From the NCBI RefSeq assembly GCF_001039355.2, contig NW_019776114.1, forward strand, positions 1-64,000: a DNA stretch of 64,000 nt. Reading direction: 5' to 3'. The stretch is from Lingula anatina. Its lineage: Eukaryota; Brachiopoda; Lingulata; Lingulida; Lingulidae. Each line of letters begins with the position of its first letter. Within the stretch, counting starts at the first letter, position 1. Position numbers and translations under genes: made by a program. This document shows positions 33,501 through 44,979 of the stretch, piece by piece. Under the pieces are notes generated by a model. It saw only the letters and a list, made by a program, of their open reading frames with translations, searched no databases and was not told the DNA's origin.

Positions 33501-34495
33501 TGGGTCTTCAGGGAGACGTTAAGCAATTAAACGAAAGAATCGAACTCGAACGTGCCGAGAGAGAAGCCGAACAACAGATAACTCAATCGCGTGTAAGAGA
33601 GATGAACAGGCTAATGGCGGTTTCCGTCACGCCGGCACATGCTAACAACAAAAATGACACTTTAGAGACATCTGATGACGTGACGTCATTGGAGGTGTTA
33701 AAGCAAAACGTTGAGACTATCTGTACCCAATATATTACAATACAAAACACTCTTAAATACGTGCAAGACGATCTGAACAGCATGAAAGAAGAAGAACAAG
33801 CATGTTTGGACATGCTTCAAGATACCGAAAATTCCGAAGATGGGTCCTTAAGGGAGGTATTGAGAACATTCCTTGAAAACAGTTCTCGGAGAATTTCAAA
33901 ACTAGAACAAAGACTGGCAACACTTCAAGAAAGAATGACGTTAATAAACGAGGAAAAAATGCAGCTGCAATTCCAACTAGAGAACAGCATGCTGGATAAA
34001 GAGGTACTTAAAAACGGCATGGTGGTCATGAAACGCAAGGTCCTTGACACCAAATTTGGAGCTTTGCAGACGTCTTCTGATCATGGAAGCATTATTCATT
34101 ACAGAAAGGACGATGATCACGAGCTTCGCTTTCGGTTACCAGCCATAAAGCGCAGTTCGAGTGCTGCGGGAATTTTGCACTTGGGCGTGCCGCACGTGCG
34201 CAACGTAACAATGCGGGACACCACGTCGGTGTCACCGACACCAAAAGACAAACATTCCGTATCCCCCCGACCAGTTCATCATAGAATACCTACCGGTACC
34301 TCAGATGGACTTAATGTGTGTATGGTATGCAATAGTGAATATTCGGATGAAGACAACCATGATGCTGCCTGTAGTTTTCATTTAAAGGCATTCAAATCTT
34401 TGCCTGGATCGAAAGCTGGGAAGTTCTGGCAGTGTTGCTTCAAAAGCAGCGAGACTGCAGCCGGATGTTGCTCGGGTAGACATCGAAACAAGTGA
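30523..34495 (+). CDS. CARD-coiled coil-CHORD-like protein
   Basis: Exons 30523-30657, 30969-31122 and 33063-34495; phases agree, giving 573 aa. Exons 1-2 (residues 1-96) form a CARD (EILTRLSPLIQQHI, WRILCNQGVLDD, KLVSSLQKSGNVGLAKAL). Residues ~125-285 and ~305-430 are strongly heptad-rich coiled coil. A Ser/Thr/Pro linker follows, then a C-terminal Cys/His domain at 515-573: C516-x2-C519, N528, C533-x-F-H536, W552-x-C554-C555 and G-C565, ending at H570. The spacing of N, C-x-[FY]-H, W-x-C-C and G-C-x-x-G-x-H resembles a CHORD zinc domain, though shorter and with C-x2-C instead of C-x4-C. CARD-coiled coil is the layout of CARMA/CARD9 adaptors, but there is no PDZ-SH3-GUK part. A signalling adaptor role is inferred. 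A possible extra exon lies at 31652-31864. Exon 3 recurs at 39975-41407. AATAAA at 34864. Confidence 0.8.
31652..31864 (+). CDS. Possible alternative exon of the CARD gene
   Basis: A 213-bp stretch after an acceptor (tcttatatcag) and before a donor (gttagt) is open for 71 codons in the frame set by exon 2. It enters and leaves in phase 1, so it could be included or skipped without changing exon 3. The residues are rich in aromatics (IYWANNFRYD, VLWNYWPDIIGYRYDYGVY) and match nothing I know. The donor is weak; chance is possible. Confidence 0.3.
32590..32739. mobile_element. Palindromic MITE, copy A
   Basis: A 150-bp element whose ends are inverted copies over about 35 bp: it begins gggccccgtaactcgaaagc and ends in tttcgagttacggggccc. 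Inner words (gcgtattgcga and tcgcaatgcg) extend the arms. No clear target duplication is visible, so the superfamily is open. The second copy is at 39504-39651. Confidence 0.8.
32752..32903 (+). repeat. Dispersed repeat R1, copy 3
   Basis: Contains cgcttcccattcg, acaggtaagcctcgcc, aggctaaccctaac and ctctcagttccgttacact, matching the copies at 3443 and 13743. It directly follows the MITE at 32590-32739. Confidence 0.75.
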
Positions 34496-36705
34496 ATCGA
34501 AAATCTCTAATGCTTTATTTAGATCTATGTACTCTCTAATGTAGTTGTATTGGTACATTGTACCTATGCAAAAGCCGTTTGGCATAAGAATTTATCACAG
34601 ACAAATACATTTTCCTGTATCACTTGCTTAATGTAAGACCTTCGGCATGTATAGAGTACATGAATTATGGGGTATACAGTTATATTATAAATCAATTTCC
34701 GTTTATTTTCTCAATATCAGGTCACTTTTAATGAGAGGATAAGAAGTTGTGTAGGGAGAAAGGGGAAAGGCCACTTTCCAGCATGAAACACTTTTCATTA
34801 AAAACACAATGTTGACAATGCACTGCGTCTAAAATTAGCATTTCAAGTGTATTTTACACAGAAAATAAAAATGTGCAGAAATATTAGGATGGCTTTGCAC
34901 AAGGCAGCGACTACCACATAAACCTCGATCGCTATGGTATAGATATCATAACAATCTAACGCTTTTGTATATCATATTTTCAGAAAAAAATTCTCCGGAT
35001 TTTCTTCCTCAAAAGACATCTTAAACCTGAGGTAGTTTTTAAAGGATGAAAACACACTTATATCTTTGTTTGTTGTTGTTTCAAGTAGTAGTTGACTTGG
35101 CCTGTGACGGTTGCGATCATGCTAAATATTACACAACAAACGCAATTGAATAAGTGCAGTTGTAATAAACGTTGTTATTCGTTATTCCATACTGTTGTGT
35201 TAAAATACCCTCCTTGAGTGCCTAGGCTTAAAAACATGGACTACATAAAAAGAACAAATGAAATGATGGTAATTTATTTTAAATTTGAAACACACCTACA
35301 ATATTACATTTTAGCGGGACTTTTAAATGTAGACCATATCATTTTCATTTAAGTTGAAAATGCAAATAACAAGAATTAAAATATTTAAGACTGGTCTTTG
35401 ATCGATATTTGAATGCATTTGCGGTTGGACAGAATTGCAATGTACTTTTAAGCGAGACATATCTGCATAGCCACTGGATTTCGGAATGTCCAAAATTGCT
35501 TCATTAATGGGTCCCGACTGGGAAGAAAGGGACAAAGAATTCGCAATTGGCATAAGCATTCTGACTATTACATCCCAACTTTAACAAACAGGCAACACCT
35601 TGATCTTCAGATTCCATAGTTGCGTTCAAACATATTTAACCAAAAAAAAAAAAAAAAAAAAATTTAGCTTCTACTTTCTGAAACTAAAGCTGAGAGTTTT
35701 TATTAAGAAAACTGAACAAATCAAGTTCACATCCAACATAAGCATTTTGCTTGACATACATGCGTTTTCCCACTGTTTATTATCGTGAATAGAAACCATG
35801 ACATCTAAAATGCCTGTCAGATTTTTAGTGGGGATAGGTTAAACCATTTGCATACGAGTACCTAGATATTGCCTCTGATTTCATGGTTGAAAGAGAGCGA
35901 CATTGTGTTTAAAGTCAATTTTCCTTTAACCGTAATAAAATCGCGGCTAATATTAGAACTATTGTCAAAAGAGACATTTAGTGCACATCTAAATGTTTTG
36001 ATAATTTCTTTCATCGCCAGCACATTATACGAATGTCAGACTGCTATATAAATGTTCCCGTAACGTAACGTGCCACTTTTAAGCCCTGCGTTGTTTGTAG
36101 GTTGGTAATAGATTGAATTATAATGAAACTAAGTAGCAGCTTGCTTATTATGGTCGAATACGGGCCTAATTTATCAAATGAAAGTCACTTGTTTCACCGT
36201 ATCTATACACAGTAGTATGGTTCTTAATGTCTGGAATCGGTGCACGTTTTTGCAAGCTAGTTTGTATGTATAAGGATAGATGGAGTAATCTTACACAAAT
36301 AAGTTGTCTGTGTCCTCTCCTTACTTGAAAAGAGGGCCTGACCCTTTTTGAAAAAGCAAACGTTTATGTACATTTTGAAAACACAGTGCGTGGAAAGCAG
36401 CGGCTTTTAATACTTATCTGAAAATTGCAAACAAAATCCGAGACAAATTCTATTGACATTTATTTCAAAAGGCTCAATAGCATAAGGAAATTTTACCTTA
36501 GCGATAATAGAGTTGACCTAGTAAAGAAAATCTCGATTTGCCAAGATTATTTACTCACACCAAAGGATCCTTAAAATCCGATAAGAAAGTCTGTATTCTA
36601 CCGACCTATTTTTCAATCAAGGTTGGAAATCACTACATCTTGTGTGACACGCCATATTATAGAGACATATCATTAAGTAGGCGCATGATAAATTCAGCGT
36701 ATCTG

Positions 36706-36762
<57 letters not shown>

Positions 36763-38034
36763 CTTTACGATCATAAGCATAAGCGGCAAATTCACAATAG
36801 AACATTTAGTACATCAACAGTAGCAGGAGTAGCTGCATATATTCGGTAAATCAAAATACGTTCACCGTTGGTGACACTTGTTAATCTAACCTAAGAAGCC
36901 CCGAGAAAACTTCAATTTGAAGTGTCTAGTCTGATTTTGGCGTCTTCTGTTTACAAACGACAAGTAGCCCACAGAAAGACATGTTAACAATATCGACTAA
37001 AACAGCTAAGTATATAATTAATTTTGTAACCTGAAGTGCCTAGCTACATTTAAATCTATCCAGTGTCACCAAGTTTGAATTTCACATACATTAATAATAA
37101 CGTTTTAGGCTCCACTATATATTCAAAGGTATTTTAGGTTCACCACATAAAAAAGGGCATTTTCATATTATGCAGGTAACATATCTGGAGCAAATCAACT
37201 ATTTTTATAACATTGAATGAAAGAACTGATCAAATATGTTGTTAGGGCAGAATATCCACATTGTTACGAGGTCTTACGTTGCAAAGCACGGTATATCAGA
37301 TAACATTAGTGCATGGATTAAGGTTTCAGTACACGGGGTGCACAAAATCACGAGTGAGTTTGACTGGGGGAGGGGGGTCGAAAATGTACAACTATTTAGC
37401 AGCTAAATTAGCCTGCCCTTTATATTACTATGAGTCCCGTATTTAACTCATTACCACACTAATAACGACGACGTTAAAACGACTTACTTTCCACAGTCAA
37501 TGTAAAAATAAGATATATCTTGCAATAATGACATTTGCCGACTCCGCCCCTTCTTTACCTGTCTTACTACGGCATAATTCATGAATATGTCGAAAGGTAG
37601 TAGTAATATAAAGGCGCCCTAATAATACACAATAATCGTGCGCCAGAGGGTGGAAACGATAAAATACATACGCATTTAAAAATACATAATAAACCAACAC
37701 TCTTAAGATGACATATACAACCTGCAAAAACTATTAATTTGTTTGTGACCAAAGGTGCAAGTGACTGATGGACCTCATATGGTTTGGTAAAGAATGTGTG
37801 TCGCCAATAATAAGGTCACAGATGTTAGTCTTCCCTGGTGGTTACGCGGAAATTTGGCTCGGCGACAGGGCAGCGTTTCGTCTTTGTGTGGTTGAGTGTC
37901 TCACATTTTTTCAACCTGGGGCAGCGTCAGTTGAGGTCACCAAAACAGGTGTGTAACATTACCGCTGATGTTAAAGCGCGTCCTATAAACCAACAGAACA
38001 AGGTGCACAGTAGCTTTGCTACTTTAGGAACAAA
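34496..38034. other. 3' region of the CARD gene and intergenic sequence, copy A
   Basis: Poly(A) candidates AATAAA at 34864 and 35164. An A run at 35641-35662 and a (TA)n tract at 36706-36759 follow. The whole stretch is mirrored at 41408-44979. I see no exon in it; the last ~250 bp should hold the 5' end of the membrane-protein gene. Confidence 0.6.
36706..36759. repeat. (TA)n microsatellite, copy A
   Basis: About 27 TA units. The equivalent tract in copy B is longer (43631-43690). Confidence 0.95.
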
Positions 38035-38726
38035 ATGGCTAGCTTCCGTACTCTGGCGGTGAAGTTTGCATCAATTTTACTGCGATTCAGTATCCTGTCT
38101 GTTTCGCTGAACGGGCTTGTCGTACACGCTCAAAATACAACTCTTGGGGCGGTGATCTCGCCGGAATTTAACTCCAGCGAAGCAAGTCCCGGTTACGCTA
38201 TCTTAAGTTCCTCGACAACAACTACCCCGAGACCAAACAGTTCAGATAACGCCGGCACTCAGCAATGTCCTTCGATGTGTTACTTGCTCCCTGTGGACGA
38301 CAGCGCAGCAGCAAGGATCCAGGAGATGAAAACAGACAAGGTACTGTTGATGGAATTCAACTTGAAACTCAGAGGGTACGGTGAACGCGACAATCCATTA
38401 CGCCCCGGGAATTTTTCTAACAACTATAAACCTGGACATTGGGTAAGGACTGGCACAAACCACGGTTTTACTCTGATGGCCCTGGAGTTCAACTACGAAA
38501 TCCTTTCCCTGATGATGCTAAGGTTTCGTACGGACAAAACGGACATCTTCTTAAAAGAAAGCAACCCCGGTTGCCTTGTCAATATGCCCGAACATTGTAA
38601 AATAGAGATGATGCAGGACTTGGTGCTGAAAGAATTTGATCCCAATAAGACCAGCGCCTCTGTGTCTGCTGGTGAGTACGTCTGTCATCAGGTTGTACGC
38701 CAACGTAACGGATATGGGGACTTTTC
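38035..38726 (+). CDS. Truncated copy of the multi-pass membrane protein gene (copy A)
   Basis: First 230 or so residues of the gene at 44980, starting at ATG 38035 with a signal peptide. The frame is cut by the N at 38727, exactly where copy B continues with a tryptophan and paired cysteines. After the N the sequence jumps to the left end of copy B. The truncation is therefore probably an assembly artefact and not a pseudogene. Compared with copy B it has at least seven amino-acid changes, most in the low-complexity ectodomain stretch at residues ~40-80. Confidence 0.8.
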
Positions 38727-38727
38727 N
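38727..38727. other. Single-N assembly join at the duplication boundary
   Basis: One N lies between an exon of copy A and the left end of copy B. Other single Ns are at 32561, 54633 and 60149, all beside repeats. A 126-N gap is at 51951-52076. Confidence 0.9.
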
Positions 38728-39461
38728 CTTTGCTGCCTTGTTTAGTTCAGTTTTTGGGTCACTCTCGTAATGGAGACAGAGACTGGCGAATTTCACTGGT
38801 GACACTAAAAATAGATAAAGATCGTATTCAGTTATGATTAATGTAGTTCATGTAGTTCAGCCATAGCCAAATAGATAAAGATCGTATTCAGTTATGATTA
38901 ATGTAGCTTTGCGACTTACAAAAACATTTTAGAAGTTTTCAGTAAAATTTATTTTTGACTTCATAAAGTACTACAGCGCCTTAAAATTCAGCATATGCCC
39001 TTTCCTTTTGCGCAAAACTGAACACTGCATCAAAGTAATATAAGAAACACGCATGGTAAAGGCATATCGATTAATGCAATAAGTAACAAACTTTGAATGC
39101 ATAATACACGGTGATCGTCAAACAGAGTAAATTCTATTTTGCACTTAGCATGTTTGATTGCAAAAAGTTCGCAAATACGTAACGCATTAGATCTGAGATA
39201 TGTTGACCAAGGCCAACAGCAAAAACTGACATCTTCTGTTTCACTACCTAATTCCTTTTAAACTATTTACTCTCACACAGCAAATGATTTTTCACTTATC
39301 GATGAACTACATGTACGAGCATCGAATGAACATACATTCTATTCGGATATGAAACATACCATACGTGCTTGTGGTGGATTTGGTTTGGATTCACTGCTAA
39401 TGATAAAAAAAAACAAAAAACAGCACCCAATAACGAACGGAGCGATTATTTTTCCCTTGTG

Positions 39462-39482
39462 CCCCCCCCCCCCCCCCCCCCC
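39462..39482. repeat. Poly-C tract
   Basis: Run of about 21 C. Copy A has its N and a C run at the equivalent place (32561), so this homopolymer likely broke the assembly there. Confidence 0.95.
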
Positions 39483-39503
39483 TCTGCCAGCATAACTGGA
39501 TCT

Positions 39504-39651
39504 GGGCCCCGTAACTCGAAAGCATCGCGTATTGCGAATAGCGATATCACACAGAGGCTAAAATGTATTATATGGGGCGAGTATGGGCGAGTTATGGAAT
39601 CGAGACGCTTGCGTTCGGTCGCAATGCGTGATGATTTCGAGTTACGGGCCC
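39504..39651. mobile_element. Palindromic MITE, copy B
   Basis: Copy B counterpart of 32590-32739, 148 bp, with the same inverted ends and two short deletions (one near 39597, one in the terminal G run). Confidence 0.8.
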
Positions 39652-39660
39652 TGGTATAAC

Positions 39661-39810
39661 GTGACAGAGAGTCGCCCATGACAGAGATTCCGCTTCCCAT
39701 TCGTTTGTACAGGTAAGCCTCGCCCCAGGTTAGGTCAGGCTAACCCTAACATTATAACTAAATGGAGGGTGGGCTCTCTTCTACACGGACTCTCAGTTCT
39801 GTTACACTGA
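39661..39810 (+). repeat. Dispersed repeat R1, copy 4
   Basis: Copy B counterpart of 32752-32903, nearly identical. Confidence 0.75.
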
Positions 39811-39974
39811 CAGTGAGAAACATATACTCCAGTGACAATTCTTATGGGCAACTCACATCTAATTAAAACTTGTTCTTAGATGTTCATAAAAAAATTCATT
39901 GATTTTATCTAATATGCATGTTTATTCCCGCCCAAAATATAGCGGCAATAACTTGTATTTTCTCTCAATTTCAG

Positions 39975-41407
39975 AAAACTCGACACCGGCCGCCGCCAAC
40001 AAGATCCAAAGTTTCGTCAATAGCCATATGGTAATCAATCGCCCAATTAGAGTAGAAGATCGGCAGCTTTTTACAGAAAAACTTGTCCTTCGCGACGACT
40101 TCATTAGGGAACTAAACTCCAAAATGGTGGCTGAAGACAAACTGATAGAGCTAACGTTTCAGATACACACGTTGGAGTGCACGAACCAGAACTTGCAAAA
40201 TAAACTGGCAGCAGCCAACTCCGTTATCAAACGCTCTCAGGGTGAAAAGCAAGATAAAGACAATGAAATAGCCGCTTTAAAGATGACAGTTGAAGGCAAA
40301 AATGAAGCCATTGAGGAATTAAGGGAACAATTACAGAGAGAACAAAAAACCATACGAGACCTTCTCTCAAAAACCCAAGACGAAATGATCCATGACTTGG
40401 AATTAGAAGTCATGGGTCTTCAGGGAGACGTTAAGCAATTAAACGAAAGAATCGAACTCGAACGCGCTGAGAGAGAAGCCGAACAACAGATAACTCAATC
40501 GCGTGTAAGAGAGATGAACAGGCTAATGGCGGTTTCCGTCACGCCGGCACATGCTAACAACAAAAATGACACTTTAGAGACATCTGATGACGTGACGTCA
40601 TTGGAGGTGTTAAAGCAAAACGTTGAGACTATCTGTACCCAATATATTACAATACAAAACACTCTTAAATACGTGCAAGACGATCTGAACAGCATGAAAG
40701 AAGAAGAACAAGCATGTTTAGACATGCTTCAAGATACCGAAAATTCCGAAGATGGGTCCTTAAGGGAGGTGTTGAGAACATTCCTTGAAAACAGTTCTCG
40801 GAGAATTTCAAAACTCGAACAAAGACTGGCAACACTTCAAGAAAGAATGACGTTAATAAACGAGGAAAAAATGCAGCTGCAATTCCAATTAGAAAACAGC
40901 ATGCTGGATAAAGAGGTACTTAAAAACGGCATGGTGGTCATGAAACGCAAGGTCCTTGACACCAAATTTGGAGCTTTGCAGACGTCTTCTGATCATGGAA
41001 GCATTATTCATTACAGAAAGGACGATGATCACGAGCTTCGCTTTCGGTTACCCGCCATAAAGCGCAGTTCGAGTGCTGCGGGAATTTTGCACTTGGGCGT
41101 GCCGCACGTGCGCAACGTAACAATGCGGGACACCACGTCGGTGTCACCGACACCAAAAGACAAACATTCCGTATCCCCCCGACCAGTTCATCATAAAATA
41201 CCTACCGGTACCTCAGATGGACTTAATGTGTGTATGGTATGCAATAGTGAATATTCGGATGAGGACAACCATGATGCTGCCTGTAGTTTTCATTTAAAGG
41301 CATTCAAATCTTTGCCTGGATCGAAAGCTGGGAAGTTCTGGCAGTGTTGCTTCAAAAGCAGCGAGACTGCAGCCGGGTGTTGCTCGGGTAGACATCGAAA
41401 CAAGTGA
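39975..41407 (+). CDS. Duplicate last exon of the CARD-coiled coil-CHORD-like gene
   Basis: Same 3' exon as 33063-34495 with the same acceptor (ctctcaatttcag) and stop. The 477 residues differ by one conservative change (HHRIP against HHKIP) although the DNA has more differences, nearly all synonymous. No CARD exons precede this copy; its upstream sequence begins inside the intron. As it stands it cannot make the full protein. It is either the second allele or a 5'-truncated duplicate. Confidence 0.85.
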
Positions 41408-43629
41408 ATCGAAAATCTCTAATGATTTATTTAGATCTATGTACTCTCTAATGTAGTTGTAATGGTACATTGTACCTATGCAAAAGCCGTTTGGCATAAG
41501 AATTAATCACAGACAAATACATTTTCCTGAATCACTTGCTTAATGTAAGACCTTCGGCATGTATAGAGTACATGAATTATGGGGTATACAGTTATATTAT
41601 AAATCAATTTCTGTTTATTTTCTCAATATCAGGTCACTTTTAATAAGAGGATAAGAAGTTGTGTAGGGAGAAAGGGGAAAGGCCACTTTCCAGCATGAAA
41701 CACTTTTCATTAAAAGCACAATGTTGACAATGCACTGCGTCTAAAATTAGCATTTCAAGTGTATTTTACACAGAAAATAAAAATGTGCAGAAATATTAGG
41801 ATGGCTTTGCACAAGGCAGCGACTACCACATAAACCTCGATCGCTATGGTGTAGATATCATAACAACCTAACGCTTTTGCATATCATATTTTCATAAAAA
41901 AATTCTCCGGATTTTCTTCCTCAAAAGACATCTTAAACCTTAGGTAGTTTTTAAGGGATGAAAACACACTTATATCTTTGTTTGTTGTTGTTTCAAGTAG
42001 TAGTTGGTACAATACTTAATCTCTCGTGATTGACTTGGCCTGTGACGGTTGCGATCATGCTATTGCACAACAAACGCAATTGAATAAGTGCAGTTGTAAT
42101 AAACGTTGTTATTCGTTATTCCATACTGTTGTGTTAAAATACCCTCCTTGAGTGCCTAGCCTTAAAAACATGGACTACATAAAAAGAACAAATGAAATGA
42201 TGGTAATTTATTTATAAATTTGAAACACACCTACAATATTACATTTTAGTGGGACTTTTATATGTAGACCATATAATTTTCATTTAAGTTGAAAATGCAA
42301 ATAACAAAAATTAAAATATTTACGACTGGTCTTTGATCGATATTTGAATGCATTTGCGGTTGGACAGAATTGCAATGTTCTTTCAAGCAAGACATATCTG
42401 CATAGCCACTGGATTTCGGAATGTCCAAAATTGCTTCATTAATGGGTCCCGACTGGGAAGAAAGGGACAAAGAATTCGCAATTGGCCCTAAGCATTCTGA
42501 CTATTACATCCCAACTTTAACAAACAGACAACACCTTGATTTTCAGATTCCATAGTTGCGTTCAAACATATTTAACCAAAAAAAATTTTAAATTTAGCTC
42601 CTACTTTCTGAAACTAAAGCTGAGAGTTTTTCTTAAGAAAACTGAACAAATCAAGTCCACATCCAACATAAGCATTTTGCTTGACATACATGCGTTTTCC
42701 CACTGTTTATTATCGTGAATAGAATCCAAGACATCTAAAATGCCTGTCAGATTTTTAGTGGGGATAGGTTAAACCATTTGCATACGAGTACCTAGATATT
42801 GCCTCTGATTTCATGGTTGAAAGAGAGCGACATTGTGTTTAAAGTCCATTTTCCTTTAACCATAAAAAAATCGCGGCTAATATTAGAACTATTGTCAAAA
42901 GAAACATTTAGTGCACATCTAAATGTTTTGATAATTTCTTTCATCGCCAGCACATTATACGAATGTCAGACTGCTATATAAATGTTCCCGTAACGTGCCA
43001 CTTTTAAGCCCTGCGTTGTTTGAAGGTTGGTAATAGATTGAATTATAATGAAACTAAGTAGCAGCTTGCTTATTATGGTCCAATACGGGCCTAATTTATC
43101 AAATGAAAGCCACTTGTTTCACCGTATCTATACACAGTAGTATGGTTCTTAATGTCTGGAATCGGTGCACGTTTTTGCAAGCTAGTTTGTATGTATAAGG
43201 ATAGATGGAGTTAATCTTACACAAATAAGTTGTCTGTGTCCTCTCCTTACTTGGAAAGAGAGTCTGACCCTTTTGAAAAAGCAAACGTTTATGTACATTT
43301 TGAAGACTCAGTGCGTGGAAAGCAGCGGCTTTTAATACTTATCTGAAAATTGCAAACAAAATCCGAGACAAATTCTATTGACATTTATTTCAAAGGCTCA
43401 ATAACATAAGGAAAATTTACCTTAGCGATAATAGAGTTGACCTAGTAAAGAAAATCTCGATTTGCCGAGATTATTTACTCACACCAAAGGGACCTTAAAA
43501 TCCGATAAGAAAGTCTGTATTCTACAGACCTATTTTTCAATCAAGGTTGGAAATCACTACATCTTGTGTGACACGCCATATTATAGAGACATATTATCAA
43601 GTAGGCGCATGATAAATTCAGCGTATCTG

Positions 43630-43691
<62 letters not shown>

Positions 43692-44979
43692 TTTACGATC
43701 ATAAGCATAAGCGGCAAATTCACAATAGGACATTTAGTACATCAACAGTAGCTGGAGTAGCTGCATTTATTCGGTAAATCAAAATACGTTCACCGTTGGT
43801 GACACTTGTTAATCTAACCTAAGAAGCCCCGAGAAAACTTCAATTTAAAGTGTCTAGTCTGATTTTGGCGTCTTCTGTTTACAAACGACAAGTAGCCCAC
43901 GGAAAGACACGTTAACAATATCGACTAAAACAGCTAAGTATATAATTAATTTTGTAACCTGAAGCGCCTAGCTACATTTAAATCTATCCAGTGTCACCAA
44001 GTTTGAATTTCACATACATTAATAATAACGTTTTAGGCTCCACTATATATTCAAAGGTATTTTAGGTTCACCACATAAAAAAGGGCATTTTCATATTATG
44101 CAGGTAACATATCTGGAGCAAATCAACTATTTTTATAACACTGAATGAAAGAACTGATCAAATATGTTGTTAGGGCAGAATATCCACATTGTTACGGGGT
44201 CTTACGTTGCAAAGCACGGTATATCAGATAACATTAGTGCATGGATTAAAGTTTCAGTACACGGGGTGCACAAAATCACGAGTGAGTTTGACTGGGGGAG
44301 GGGGGTCGAAAATGTACAACTATTTAGCAGCTAAATTAGCCTGCCCTTTATATTACTATGAGTCCCGTATTTAACTCATTACCACACTAATAACGACGAC
44401 GTTAAAACGACTTACTTTCTACAGTCAATGTAAAAATAAGATATATCTTGCAATAATGACATTTGCCGACTCCGCCCCTTCTTTACCTGTCTTACTACGG
44501 CATAATTCATGAATATGTCGAAAGGTAGTAGTAATATAAAGGCGTCTTAATAATACACAACAATCGCGCGCCAGAGGGTGGAAACGATAAAATACATACG
44601 CATTTAAAAATACATAATAAACCAACACTCTTAAGATGACATATACAACCTGCAAAAACTATTTATTTGTTTGTGACCAAAGGTGCAAGTGACTGGTGGA
44701 CCTCATAGGGTTTGGTTAAGATGACTCTCCAAAACCAAATGTGTGTCGCCGTTAAAAGGGTCACAGATGTTAACCTTCCTTGGTGGTTACGCGGAAATTT
44801 GGCTCGGCGACAGGGCAGCGTTTCATCTTTGTGTGGTTGAGTGTCTCACATTTTTTCAACCTGGGGCAGCGTCAGTTGAGGTCACCAAAACAGGTGTGTA
44901 ACATTACCGCTGATGTTAAAGCGCGTCCTATAAACCAACAGAACAAGGTGCACAGTAGCTTTGCTACTTTAGGAACAAA
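41408..44979. other. 3' region and intergenic sequence, copy B
   Basis: Mirror of 34496-38034 with about two percent substitutions and several indels by eye. It contains a (TA)n tract at 43631-43690. No exon is seen; the last ~250 bp should carry the membrane-protein gene 5' end. Confidence 0.6.
43631..43690. repeat. (TA)n microsatellite, copy B
   Basis: About 30 TA units. Confidence 0.95.

Larger units (their letters stand above)
32031..38726 (+). repeat. Tandem duplicated block, copy A
   Basis: Copy A of a long duplication whose copy B is 38745-45664. It contains the last exon of the CARD gene, its 3' region, a (TA)n tract and the start of the membrane-protein gene. Identity to copy B is high, with scattered substitutions and small indels. 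Copy A is about 200 bp shorter near its left end. It has an N at 32561 and ends at another N at 38727, inside an exon. Two alleles placed in series by the assembler is the simplest reading. Confidence 0.9.

Noticed and set aside
36538-36849. Open frame through the (TA)n tract
   Set aside because: Much of its length is the alternating I-Y product of the microsatellite; no codon bias or splice context. Same for 43462-43704.
38035-38745. Calling the first membrane-protein copy a pseudogene
   Set aside because: The break is exactly at an assembly N, and the intact sequence continues in copy B.
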